DNA of 40,794 nucleotides from Anaerolineales bacterium. Lineage in GTDB: Bacteria > Chloroflexota > Anaerolineae > Anaerolineales > DRKV01. Below are positions 24,815 through 33,031 of this stretch, piece by piece (positions within the stretch are counted from its first letter, which is position 1; every line of letters starts with the position of its first letter). The position numbers and the translations under genes are program-made. The notes under the pieces are model-generated. The model had not been told where the DNA came from, ran no database searches, and saw nothing but the letters and a program-made list of their open reading frames with translations. The stretch spans positions 1-40,794 of the forward strand of contig JAGUYX010000282.1 in NCBI GenBank assembly GCA_020061145.1, read 5' to 3'.

Positions 24815-25960
24815 TCAAAATTCCAGCGCTTTGTGACGCAGCATCACACTCTGAACCAGACCGATGCCGATCAACATGGAGAGCAAGGCGCTGCCTCCAT
24901 AACTGACGAAGGGCAACGGCAGGCCGGTTACCGGCAAAAGGTTCAGGTTCATACCCATATTGACAATCGCCTGGAAAGCCAGCCAGGCACCCACCCCATA
25001 ACAGATGAGCGCGCCAAACGTGTCACGCGCCAGGCGGGCAGCGCGAAAGATGCGGAAGATGATAAAAAATAACAGGCTCATCATCGTAACCGTGCCGACA
25101 AATCCAAATTCCTCAGCCATGCTGGCATAAATAAAATCCGACCAGCGCACTTTGAGAAAACGGAGCTGAGTTTGGGTTCCCTGCCCATAACCTTTGCCAA
25201 ACAATCCACCTGAGCCGATGGTAATGCGTGCCTGGTTAACATTATAGGTTTCACCATAACTGGCTTCTTCTTCAGGGAAGACAAACTGGGTAATACGTTG
25301 TACCTGGTATGGCTTGATGATTGAGTCCTCATTCACCACGTTGGGGTTTAATAACACCGGGATGCTGACCGCAATTACAACCACACCGATGCCAACAGCG
25401 GAAAGCAGATATTTAATCTTCAAACCGCTTGCCCATAACTGAGCAAACCAGATGACCAGTATCACGATCGAGGTGCTGAGGTTCGGTTGGAGCAAAATCC
25501 AGCTTACGATTCCCATGGTAATCAGCAAACTGCGTCCAATCCAGGATAACTCTGCTAATTTATCCTGATTGCGTGAGAAAAATTCAGCCAGCACCAGGAT
25601 CATCACGATTTTGGCGACTTCAGATGGCTGAAATAGAATGCCAAAAAAGCCGGTCTCAAACCAGCGGGCGGACCCAAAAAAAGCGGCGCCGACGACGAAT
25701 AACACACCCAGGATGATAAACATCAAGATATATAACGTGCGGCTCATCGAGGCCCACAGGTGGTAATCGATCGAGGCGATGATCAGGCTGCCGATCAGCC
25801 CTGCGCCGGCAAAAATTAATTGCCGTTGAACCAGGTCGAGTTCTACCAGCTCAATGTTATTGGCGACCGCTGAGCGAATCATGGCGATCCCAAATATCGT
25901 CAGGATCACCACTGCGCCGATCAGCCAGAAGTCATAGTGCTTCCAATTAACGTGTTCCAT
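24815..25960 (-). CDS. rodA: Rod-shape peptidoglycan polymerase RodA (SEDS family)
   Basis: 381 residues with about ten membrane helices. SEDS glycosyltransferases polymerise lipid II into glycan strands; RodA works with PBP2 in lateral wall elongation. Family landmarks: ARWFETGFFGILFQPSEVAK (the conserved RW...QPSE loop), ILLQPNLSTSIVILVIWFAQ, ITIGSGGLFGKGYGQGTQTQ, DFIYASMAEEFGFVG and TGLPLPFVSYGGSALLSMLI. The Asp of DFIYASMAEE is the expected catalytic residue. FtsW or SpoVE cannot be wholly excluded by sequence, but clustering with mreBCD and mrdA points to RodA. Confidence 0.93.
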   Translation of the reverse strand: MEHVNWKHYDFWLIGAVVILTIFGIAMIRSAVANNIELVELDLVQRQLIFAGAGLIGSLIIASIDYHLWASMSRTLYILMFIILGVLFVVGAAFFGSARWFETGFFGILFQPSEVAKIVMILVLAEFFSRNQDKLAELSWIGRSLLITMGIVSWILLQPNLSTSIVILVIWFAQLWASGLKIKYLLSAVGIGVVVIAVSIPVLLNPNVVNEDSIIKPYQVQRITQFVFPEEEASYGETYNVNQARITIGSGGLFGKGYGQGTQTQLRFLKVRWSDFIYASMAEEFGFVGTVTMMSLLFFIIFRIFRAARLARDTFGALICYGVGAWLAFQAIVNMGMNLNLLPVTGLPLPFVSYGGSALLSMLIGIGLVQSVMLRHKALEF

Positions 25961-26045
25961 ACCTCAATCTTAACCGATTCTTTGCCAGGGATATTTTGCG
26001 TGACAGGAATGTCCGGGCTTGCTACACTTTAGCATAATCGCAAAT

Positions 26046-26309
26046 TCAGGACCGAGTGCGCGCCGACCGCAAGGGGATGTCTGCCACAAGGCGTTGTTCA
26101 CGTCCTTCCTGAGCCATCTCTATCGTAACCGCTTGTGGATCGATATCGATATATTTCGATATTACCCCGATCATTTCATCCTTAAGATTTGCCAGTGCGG
26201 CAGGCGTCAGATCGGTGCGATCATGAATCAAGACAAGTTTTAACCGTTCCTTCGCCTGACCGGCGCTTTTTGGTTGACGACCTAAGAAACGTGACAGCCA
26301 ATCTCCCAT
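26046..26309 (-). CDS. minE: Cell division topological specificity factor MinE
   Basis: 87 residues, typical length. An N-terminal amphipathic membrane-targeting segment (MGDWLSRFLGR) is followed by the contact-helix/beta region KERLKLVLIHDRTDLTPAAL, which stimulates MinD ATPase, and the dimerisation domain (IGVISKYIDIDPQAVTIEMA). MinE drives MinCD away from mid-cell. The minD stop is 3 nt upstream, so the genes are coupled. Confidence 0.94.
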   Translation of the reverse strand: MGDWLSRFLGRQPKSAGQAKERLKLVLIHDRTDLTPAALANLKDEMIGVISKYIDIDPQAVTIEMAQEGREQRLVADIPLRSARTRS

Positions 26310-26312
26310 GCC

Positions 26313-27116
26313 TCAGGCGCCTCCTGCGCGGAATAATTTACCGAATCGACCAAACAAACCGTTATTTTCATCCAAATCCAGAAAAGGCACCTGCTCGCCC
26401 TGTAAGCGACGGGCAATATTACGAAAGGCGGTCCCGGCTTTATTTTTTCCATTCATTACCACCGGTACGCCGCGATTGGTGCTGACCACTACTTCTTCGT
26501 CCTCAGGGACAATTCCGATTAATTCAATCGCCAATAATTCGACCACGTCTTCGGTGGAAAGCATTTCACCGCGTTTTACCATATTTGGCTTGAGGCGATT
26601 GATAATCAAACGCGCAGGTCCTTTTTCTTCCGCCTCAACCAGCCCAATAATGCGGTCTGCATCGCGCACCGACGAAACTTCCGGATTGGTAACCACAACT
26701 ACCATATCAGCTGCAGCAATAGCGTTCCGAAAACCGCGTTCGATTCCAGCCGGTGAATCGATCAAAATCCAATCAACTTCGTTGCGCAGCTCATCACACA
26801 GACGTACCATATCACTGGGGGAGACGGCGCTTTTATCCCGGGTTTGCGCAGCGGGGATCAAATACAATTCGGGCAGGCGTTTATCGCGGATCATTGCCTG
26901 GCGCAATCTGCAGCGGCCTTCGACTACATCCACGAGGTCATATACAATCCGGTTCTCCAGACCCAAAACCACGTCCAGATTGCGTAAACCAATATCCGCA
27001 TCGATACATGTAACTTTTAATCCCTCCGCAGCCAGGGCAACAGCCAGATTTGCGGTGGTGGTTGTTTTTCCTACGCCTCCTTTACCGGAGGTTATGGTGA
27101 TTACCTTTGCACTCAT
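26313..27116 (-). CDS. minD: Septum site-determining ATPase MinD
   Basis: 267 residues from ATG 27116, preceded by AAGGTAGG; a longer frame upstream overlaps minC and is not used. The deviant Walker A (P-loop) motif is SGKGGVGKTTTTANLAVALA near residues 9-28. Switch regions are VTCIDADIGLRNLDVVLG and DWILIDSPAGIERGF. A C-terminal amphipathic membrane-targeting helix NGLFGRFGKLFRAGGA is present. MinD binds ATP, dimerises on the membrane and recruits MinC to block FtsZ assembly. It lies between minC and minE in the order minC-minD-minE. Confidence 0.96.
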   Translation of the reverse strand: MSAKVITITSGKGGVGKTTTTANLAVALAAEGLKVTCIDADIGLRNLDVVLGLENRIVYDLVDVVEGRCRLRQAMIRDKRLPELYLIPAAQTRDKSAVSPSDMVRLCDELRNEVDWILIDSPAGIERGFRNAIAAADMVVVVTNPEVSSVRDADRIIGLVEAEEKGPARLIINRLKPNMVKRGEMLSTEDVVELLAIELIGIVPEDEEVVVSTNRGVPVVMNGKNKAGTAFRNIARRLQGEQVPFLDLDENNGLFGRFGKLFRAGGA

Positions 27117-27135
27117 TTGCCTACCTTTTGTGGGT

Positions 27136-27813
27136 TCATTTCCCTTTCGGATTCCAGGTTTCGACCTGAATCTGTCCTTCAATCCAGCGTGCCAATTCGG
27201 GCAAGGGCTTCCCTTTTTTTCGGGGTGGAATGAAAATTTGCCCTGCAATGCGGAGCTGAGTAGGCGAGAGATCCAGGGCGCATACCACCGCCTCCCGGTT
27301 CCCATTCGCTCCGGCATGCACCATGCCGCGTAATCGACCCCAGACAACCACATCTCCTCCGGCAATAATCTCTGCCCCTGGGTTCACATCTCCGATAATG
27401 ACCACATGCCCGCTCTGTTCCATGCTGAAACCGGAGCGCAGGGTACGGCGGACCAGGACAGCCGCATCCCCACTCAATGTGGTATCCATCCGTGAAACGG
27501 TACGTTCTGGCGCAGGTCGAGAAATGCGGGTTGCCAGACCAAGTGTTTGCGCCGTTTCCTGAGTACGTGGGGAATCGGAGACCACACACCATAATGTCAG
27601 ACCGCGCTCAGAAATCTGGTCACGTAATAAACCCATTTCGGCGGCCTTGATAATCTGGTTGCCCACATCCAGCGCCAGGCGAGCGCCTTTCAAAAAATCA
27701 GCCTGTTGATCGAGGTGTGAGATCAACGCTTTTTGCGATTCTCCCCACTCTTCGTCGCGCAGGGTGATGAGCAGGCCTTCTTTGATCCCTTTGATCTGGA
27801 TCGTTGCTGTCAT
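27136..27813 (-). CDS. minC: Septum site-determining protein MinC
   Basis: 225 residues from ATG 27813; longer in-frame starts would run into mrdA. The N-terminal FtsZ-inhibiting domain (TATIQIKGIKEGLLITLRDE, GARLALDVGNQII) and the C-terminal beta-helix (TLRSGFSMEQSGHVVIIGDV, VNPGAEIIAGGDVVVWGRLR, GMVHAGANGNREAVVCAL) are both complete. MinC is the effector that destabilises FtsZ polymers away from mid-cell and binds MinD through the beta-helix. It starts 61 bp after the mrdA stop. Confidence 0.94.
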   Translation of the reverse strand: MTATIQIKGIKEGLLITLRDEEWGESQKALISHLDQQADFLKGARLALDVGNQIIKAAEMGLLRDQISERGLTLWCVVSDSPRTQETAQTLGLATRISRPAPERTVSRMDTTLSGDAAVLVRRTLRSGFSMEQSGHVVIIGDVNPGAEIIAGGDVVVWGRLRGMVHAGANGNREAVVCALDLSPTQLRIAGQIFIPPRKKGKPLPELARWIEGQIQVETWNPKGK

Positions 27814-27874
27814 TCGTGACCGGTATCCGGGGACAATTTCCCGCCGATTATAGCATGGACATTCCGCAGCTTCA

Positions 27875-29974
27875 TCAAGGATTGCCCAGGGCGATATCGA
27901 TTGCTCGTAACTGGAAGTAATATTCAATCACACGGCGCACAATGGGGCCGGCGATACGTGCACCTTCACCACCGTTATATACAAACGCAACGACCGCGAT
28001 TTCTGGATCGTCGTACGGAGCGTAAGCCACAGTCCAACCGTGGGTAGGCCAATTGCCCGGCACGCACAGGTTTTTTCCCTGGGCAATACTATCGCAATAT
28101 TCAGCCGTGCCGGTTTTCCCGGCTGCGGCAATATCCACATCGACGAATTCGTCTTCCAGGGTGCCCCGGGTAACCGCACCGCGCATACCTTCCTGCACAG
28201 CTTCAATCACCGCAGGATCGACGGTCTTGTATTCACCCGTTGGACGACAGCTACTTCCCACGCTCTGGGTGGGTGCCATCTCGGCAATTACCGGGTCACG
28301 GGTGATGTCCCACTTGACTTCAGGTTGGAAAGGCCGGATGACATTCCCTTCACCATCCAGCACTTCTCGCAAGATAGTGGGTTGCACCAGAACACCATCG
28401 TTCGCAATTGTGGCTGCCGATAGCAGCACCTGTAATGGAGTGGATAAGACATAACCCTGACCCACGGATGCCAGGTAGGTATCGCCGGTAGACCAGTTCT
28501 GACCCTGGTAAATTCGTTTCCAGGTGGGGTCTGGGATCAGACCATCCTCCTCACCCGGTAATTCAATCCCGGAAATAGCGCCATAGCCCATTGCTTCAGC
28601 ATAGGCTCCCAGCCGGCAGACCCCCAGCCCCTCGGGAATTTCGGTCTGATACCCCCCTCCCAGCTTATAAAAACAGACGTTGCTCGAATTAGCGATACAA
28701 TCCACAAAGGTAATTTTGCCGAAACCGCCCTGTTCCCGGTTCCAGTCCACAAATTCTTTAGCGCGCCCCGGATCATTGGCGAAATACTTCTCAGTCAGGG
28801 TGATGACACCCGGCGCATCGATTACCTGGTCCAGGGTAACCACATCTTCATTTAAAGCGCCTACTGCAGTGACCAGCTTGAAAACCGACCCGGTAGGTCT
28901 TTCTGCCTGGATAGCATGATTGAGCAATGGCTCTCGCCCATCCGACTGAAGTTGCTCGAGGTAATAAGCCGGAATAAAGCGCGCCATACGATTGTTTTCA
29001 TAACTGGGCCAGGAAACCATCGCCAGTATCTCGCCGGTTTTGGGGTTCATGGCGATGACCACTCCAGAAGTGGCCCGAATCCCGGTGGGTGAGATCAGGT
29101 TGAGGGCATCGATTTGTTGAATCAGAATGGTTTGGGCAGCCTGCTGCAGACGGGTATCTAGGGTTAAACGTACATTATTTCCCGGTGTTGATGATACAGG
29201 TGGCAACAGATCACGCAATACCTGTCCGGCGACGTCCGTTTCCACCACGCGGAGTCCGTTTGTGCCCAGCAGGTACTCTTCCAAGGAGAGTTCTACCCCG
29301 GCATAACCGACTTTATCCCGGTTAGAAACCAGACCTTGTTCCTGGTAGAGGCTCTCAAACTCAGCGGGAATGGGTCCCAAATACCCGACGACGTTTGAGG
29401 TTAGCTCACCGGTAGGATAATCCCTGATCGGTTCGATCTCAACGCTCACACCCGGTATATCGCTTGATTTTTCCATCAATATACGTGCTGTGGTTTCATC
29501 GATATTGCATTTCACCCGCACTGGCGAAAAGGGAAAAGAAGTTTCCGCATAATCGGCAATCTGGGCAATGCCATGCTCGGATGTACAGGGCACATACGGA
29601 TTTTCGAGGGTTATCGCGTTTAAGTTCACCGGCATGTCGATTAACCGGGATAATGTTCGAAATACTTCCTGAGTAGAACCTTCATCGTCAGGCAGATTGG
29701 ACGCCGTGATCACAACATTATAGGATGCGATGTTGCGCGCCAGGATCGTTCCGTTGCGATCCAATATGATGCCACGTGGAGCGGGGATGTTGATTTCTGT
29801 TGTACGGTTGTCTTCAGCAGCCACAACATACCGACTCCCCTCGATCACCTGGAGAATGAACAATTGCAGGGTGAAAACCAGAAAAACCAACCCCACTGCA
29901 CCGGCAGCAAGATAGATGCGCCAGGTGGGGATATTGTTATGTAACGCAGGGTTACGGTCCGAGCTATGACTCAT
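27875..29974 (-). CDS. mrdA: Penicillin-binding protein 2 (elongasome transpeptidase)
   Basis: 699 residues from ATG 29974, chosen because GGAG stands at good distance before it; ATG 29992 has none. One N-terminal membrane helix (about 24-46, YLAAGAVGLVFLVFTLQLFI) anchors a periplasmic protein with a dimerisation domain (about 55-250) and a transpeptidase domain. Catalytic motifs are complete: SxxK in RPTGSVFKLVTAV, SxN in ANSSNVCFYKLGGG and KTG in AAGKTGTAEYCD. It cross-links peptidoglycan in lateral growth together with RodA. Six Cys in the exported part (for example CTSEHGI, VKCNID, VDCIANSSNVC) is more than usual and may indicate disulfides. Confidence 0.95.
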   Translation of the reverse strand: MSHSSDRNPALHNNIPTWRIYLAAGAVGLVFLVFTLQLFILQVIEGSRYVVAAEDNRTTEINIPAPRGIILDRNGTILARNIASYNVVITASNLPDDEGSTQEVFRTLSRLIDMPVNLNAITLENPYVPCTSEHGIAQIADYAETSFPFSPVRVKCNIDETTARILMEKSSDIPGVSVEIEPIRDYPTGELTSNVVGYLGPIPAEFESLYQEQGLVSNRDKVGYAGVELSLEEYLLGTNGLRVVETDVAGQVLRDLLPPVSSTPGNNVRLTLDTRLQQAAQTILIQQIDALNLISPTGIRATSGVVIAMNPKTGEILAMVSWPSYENNRMARFIPAYYLEQLQSDGREPLLNHAIQAERPTGSVFKLVTAVGALNEDVVTLDQVIDAPGVITLTEKYFANDPGRAKEFVDWNREQGGFGKITFVDCIANSSNVCFYKLGGGYQTEIPEGLGVCRLGAYAEAMGYGAISGIELPGEEDGLIPDPTWKRIYQGQNWSTGDTYLASVGQGYVLSTPLQVLLSAATIANDGVLVQPTILREVLDGEGNVIRPFQPEVKWDITRDPVIAEMAPTQSVGSSCRPTGEYKTVDPAVIEAVQEGMRGAVTRGTLEDEFVDVDIAAAGKTGTAEYCDSIAQGKNLCVPGNWPTHGWTVAYAPYDDPEIAVVAFVYNGGEGARIAGPIVRRVIEYYFQLRAIDIALGNP

Positions 29975-30016
29975 ACCTATACTCCATACCATACAGGAGA
30001 AAAAAATCCGAATCCA

Positions 30017-30517
30017 TTAAATTTCCAGTTCGCGGGGAAATAACCAGCTTGCCAGGTCACTCATCACTACATAGGCAGGTAAGGCGAATAATAAGTTAAG
30101 CAGAGTGCTGGGTAATAATACCTGAAAAAAAGAAATCGACAACGGTAATGAGATCCCGGACAGGGTTAAAACACTCCATGAAAACCCCAGGGTGATCAGG
30201 GTGCCCAGTATTGTGGCAACCAGCATCGCCAGGAAAGGCACCTGCCAGACCCGGTTGCGTAATGACAGGGCGATACCTGTCGCAAGCAAATACCCGATCA
30301 AGGGAATGCCAATCGGTAATGCGGTGACTATGTTAAGCAGCAAACCGCCCATGACTGCCCACACTATAGCATTGTTCACCTTTGGTTGCAGCGCCCAGGC
30401 AAGCAATACCAGCAAGATCAAATCGGCTGAACCGTGTAACAGGTTGACCTGGCTGACAATCGCCGATTGAAATACCACCAGAATCGCAAGTAAAGGAAAA
30501 GCCAGCAGGGTAGCCAT
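30017..30517 (-). CDS. mreD: Rod shape-determining protein MreD
   Basis: 166 residues with five predicted membrane helices (ATLLAFPLLAILVVFQSAIV, VNLLHGSADLILLVLLAWAL, ALPIGIPLIGYLLATGIALS and others). MreD sequences are weakly conserved; the assignment rests on size, topology and position 2 nt after mreC and before mrdA. It is thought to link MreC and the cytoplasmic MreB filament with the PBP2-RodA complex. Confidence 0.85.
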   Translation of the reverse strand: MATLLAFPLLAILVVFQSAIVSQVNLLHGSADLILLVLLAWALQPKVNNAIVWAVMGGLLLNIVTALPIGIPLIGYLLATGIALSLRNRVWQVPFLAMLVATILGTLITLGFSWSVLTLSGISLPLSISFFQVLLPSTLLNLLFALPAYVVMSDLASWLFPRELEI

Positions 30518-30519
30518 GC

Positions 30520-31374
30520 TTATTGGCCTCCTGTTTCCGGAGGAGGAATAAGCGGCGAGAAGTCGATGGGTTGAAAATTGGTGATAACCAGTACGATTGA
30601 GAGGTTATTAAAATCCACAACAGGTTGTACGGAGGCCTGTTGAAATAAATCATAATCCCTTTTCCGCACACCGGTCACCTGACCGACCAAAATATCTGGC
30701 ATGTAATTTCCACCCAATCCCGAGGTCAATACCAGATCGCCGGTCTGGATGGCAACGTCCTGGGGGATCAAATCCAGGGATATGTCCCCGGTTAACGAAC
30801 CGGATAGCACACCTTCTGCCTTAGCTGGATTGATCACCACGTTAACCAGGATCCCCGGGTCGGTAATTAGTTGAACCCGCGCGGCATTGGCGGTAACCGC
30901 AGCGATCTTGCCAACCAGCCCCTGGTCGGTAACCACCGGCATGCCTCGCCTGAGTCCGTCTTCTGAGCCACGATTAATGATCACATAATGTAAAAATGGA
31001 CTCGGGTCACGCCCGATGACCGTGGCAGCCAGATATTCATTCTGTGGATTGGCGCTGGCGAAATCCAGCAGAGCGGTTAATACCTGCACTTCCCCAATCT
31101 GCCTTTGCTGGTCGAGTATTTGTGCCTGGAGGCGGGCGTTCTCGCTTTTCAGTTGCTCATTCTCCTGACTTAAGCGCGCCACATCGCGCGGCGCTGTCAG
31201 GAAACTGTTTAACGCCTGGTACCGCTCGGCGAACCAGGCTTGAAGCGAGATGAATGGGCTGAGAGTAAGGTTAAATATGGGGGAGAGAAACCCGCTTAAT
31301 GCCAGTAAGAGGAGACCCACCACGACCAGGGTGATCACCACACTTTGCAGTGAGCGAAACGATCCAGAATTCAT
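30520..31374 (-). CDS. mreC: Cell shape-determining protein MreC
   Basis: 284 residues. A membrane helix near 10-40 (VVITLVVVGLLLLALSGFLS) is followed by a coiled coil (about 62-100, VARLSQENEQLKSENARLQA) and the periplasmic beta-domain with typical motifs: AATVIGRDPSPFLHYVIINR, GLRRGMPVVTDQGLVGKIA, RVQLITDPGILVNVVI and VLTSGLGGNYMPDILVGQV. MreC bridges MreB and PBP2 and activates the latter. It lies 63 bp after mreB and almost touches mreD. Confidence 0.93.
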   Translation of the reverse strand: MNSGSFRSLQSVVITLVVVGLLLLALSGFLSPIFNLTLSPFISLQAWFAERYQALNSFLTAPRDVARLSQENEQLKSENARLQAQILDQQRQIGEVQVLTALLDFASANPQNEYLAATVIGRDPSPFLHYVIINRGSEDGLRRGMPVVTDQGLVGKIAAVTANAARVQLITDPGILVNVVINPAKAEGVLSGSLTGDISLDLIPQDVAIQTGDLVLTSGLGGNYMPDILVGQVTGVRKRDYDLFQQASVQPVVDFNNLSIVLVITNFQPIDFSPLIPPPETGGQ

Positions 31375-31437
31375 AAAGTACTTTCAACAAAACTGCCGAT
31401 GTACCCGACAGCAGGGTTTACCTTCAATCACAAGGGT

Positions 31438-32505
31438 TCAAGAATGGCGTGTGCTGCCACGCTCTAATCCTACCAGTAATTCCTTTAATACGTCAAAGTC
31501 TTCCAGGATCATACCTGCGCCTCGGGCAACACAACTCATCGGTTCTTCGGCTATCCAGGTACGGATATGTAACTCATCCGTCAAACGGCGATCCAATCCT
31601 TGAAGCAATGCGCCGCCCCCGGCCAGGCAGATACCGGTTTCCATCAGGTCAGCAACGATTTCCGGTGGAGATTCGTCCATGGCGTCCTTCACGGTGTCCA
31701 CGATAGTTTGTACCGAGCTGGAAATGGCTTCACGAATTTCCACCGAGGACACTTCTACAGCCTCCGGCAATCCAGTCACCAGATTTCGGCCACGCAACGA
31801 CATCGTCTTTTCCTGGTTCAGGTGGTAAGCGGAGCCGATCTGGATTTTCGCCTGTTCGGCCATACGCTGACCAATCAGCAGGTTATATTTATTGCGCATA
31901 AACTGGATAATATCTTCATCCAGTTCGTCTCCTGCGACGCGTAAAGAACGTGAAACGACCACACCTCCCATGGACATCACGGCCACTTCGGAAGTGCCGC
32001 CGCCAATATCGACAATCATGCTCCCGCGAATTTCGGCGATGGGTAGACCTGCTCCCAGGGCAGCTGCCACCGGTTCTTCGATCAGGTAAGTTTCCCGCGC
32101 TCCAGCAGACATAGAAGCATCGTATACTGCGCGTTTCTCCACTTCGGTGACGCCAGAGGGAATGCCAATCACCACACGCGGCCGCGGAACGGGCACAATG
32201 CTTTGCTGATGAGCTTTTCCGATAAAGTATTCGAGCATTGCCTGGGTGATTTCAAATTCGGATATCACGCCATCACGTAATGGCCGAATTGCCATTATAT
32301 TGGCCGGGGTGCGCCCGACCATCTCTTTTGCCTCCGCGCCAATGGCTTTTGGTTGACGTGTACGTTTGTCAATCGCAACCCAGGAAGGTTCGTTGATCAC
32401 GATTCCTTTGCCGCGCACATTCACCAGGGTATTGGCGGTGCCCAGGTCAATTCCGATATCGAGTGAAAAATACCCCAACAACCAGTTTAGGGGATTAAAA
32501 GCCAA
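31438..32505 (-). CDS. mreB: Rod shape-determining actin homologue MreB
   Basis: 355 residues. TTG start at 32505 with AGGAG seven bases upstream. Actin-fold ATPase that polymerises along the inner membrane to direct lateral wall synthesis. Phosphate-binding loops are intact (DIGIDLGTANTLVNV near 17-31, and MIVDIGGGTSEVAVMSMGG), as is the adenosine region ICLAGGGALLQGLDRRL. An amphipathic N-terminus (MAFNPLNWLLGYF) can bind membrane. First gene of a long minus-strand cluster through mreC, mreD, mrdA, minC, minD, minE, rodA and gltX. Confidence 0.96.
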   Translation of the reverse strand: MAFNPLNWLLGYFSLDIGIDLGTANTLVNVRGKGIVINEPSWVAIDKRTRQPKAIGAEAKEMVGRTPANIMAIRPLRDGVISEFEITQAMLEYFIGKAHQQSIVPVPRPRVVIGIPSGVTEVEKRAVYDASMSAGARETYLIEEPVAAALGAGLPIAEIRGSMIVDIGGGTSEVAVMSMGGVVVSRSLRVAGDELDEDIIQFMRNKYNLLIGQRMAEQAKIQIGSAYHLNQEKTMSLRGRNLVTGLPEAVEVSSVEIREAISSSVQTIVDTVKDAMDESPPEIVADLMETGICLAGGGALLQGLDRRLTDELHIRTWIAEEPMSCVARGAGMILEDFDVLKELLVGLERGSTRHS

Positions 32506-32635
32506 ATAAGAGCTCCTGTGTTGATAATCTATTTGTTGGTGTGATGAGCCGTCCCCACGGATTCGGTAAATTTACCCATCGCCCATGCACACTCCTGGAG
32601 AGCTGATCATCTTGTTTTGTGAAAATCAACACGCT

Positions 32636-32665
32636 ATTATACCAAATCCAACTCGAGTATATCGA
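32636..32665 (-). promoter_or_regulatory. Likely promoter of the mreB cluster
   Basis: On the minus strand a perfect TATAAT (32636-32641) lies 18 bp from a TCGATA -35 (32660-32665, 4 of 6 to consensus), about 130 bp before mreB. No other good candidate is seen upstream of mreB. Confidence 0.6.
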
Positions 32666-32707
32666 AAATTATTCTTCTTGTGGTAAACCCGGGTATCGGG
32701 GTCATTC

Positions 32708-32744
32708 AACCGATTTAACATAATTTTGATTTTTAACATCGGTT
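32708..32744. repeat. Inverted repeat upstream of the aapJ promoter
   Basis: AACCGAT (32708-32714) and ATCGGTT (32738-32744) form a 7-bp inverted repeat with an AT-rich 23-bp gap, ending 5 bp before the -35 of the transporter promoter. A regulator-binding site is possible but unproven. Confidence 0.4.
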
Positions 32745-32749
32745 AACAC

Positions 32750-32778
32750 TTGTCTGTGATTGAAATTTTCCCTATAAT
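32750..32778 (+). promoter_or_regulatory. Sigma70-type promoter of the amino-acid transporter operon
   Basis: TTGTCT (32750-32755), 17-bp spacer and a perfect TATAAT (32773-32778). Transcription would begin near 32785, leaving a leader of about 245 nt before aapJ. Confidence 0.75.
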
Positions 32779-32784
32779 AAATGG

Positions 32785-33031
32785 ACACTTAAGGCTTTCA
32801 CGACAGTATCGGGTCAGGCAGAGTAGTGTGGAACTGAAATCATGGGGGTCTGGTTAATGTTCCCCTCGCCTCACCGGGAAGGAGGTATGGGTCCGCAGAT
32901 TCTCAGACAGTTCCGTTCAGGCGGACCGCCATGACATGGCTTAAAAAATACCTGAAACATTTGGCAGTTTGTCCGCGCAGTCTATTGGTTAATTAACTAC
33001 ATGCAACCCAATCTAATGGAGGAAGAAGGAT
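32785..33031 (+). promoter_or_regulatory. Long structured 5' leader of aapJ
   Basis: An untranslated leader of about 245 nt with three successive hairpins: TTCCC/GGGAA (32860-32880), GGTCCGC/GCGGACC (32890-32896 with 32921-32927) and GCCAT/ATGGC (32928-32940). No known riboswitch consensus and no T-box sequence was recognised, and no U-run terminator follows. An AAGGAGG at about 32879-32885 lies too close to an ATG to be a normal start. Confidence 0.5.

Noticed and set aside
26308-27333. Plus-strand open frame of 341 codons opposite minD
   Set aside because: A long Ser/Arg/Thr-rich antisense shadow of minD, which is a complete, well-recognised gene. No ribosome-binding site or domain.
32785-33031. 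T-box leader for the amino-acid transporter
   Set aside because: The hallmark T-box sequence (AGGGUGGNACCGCG-like) and a terminator/antiterminator pair are not found.
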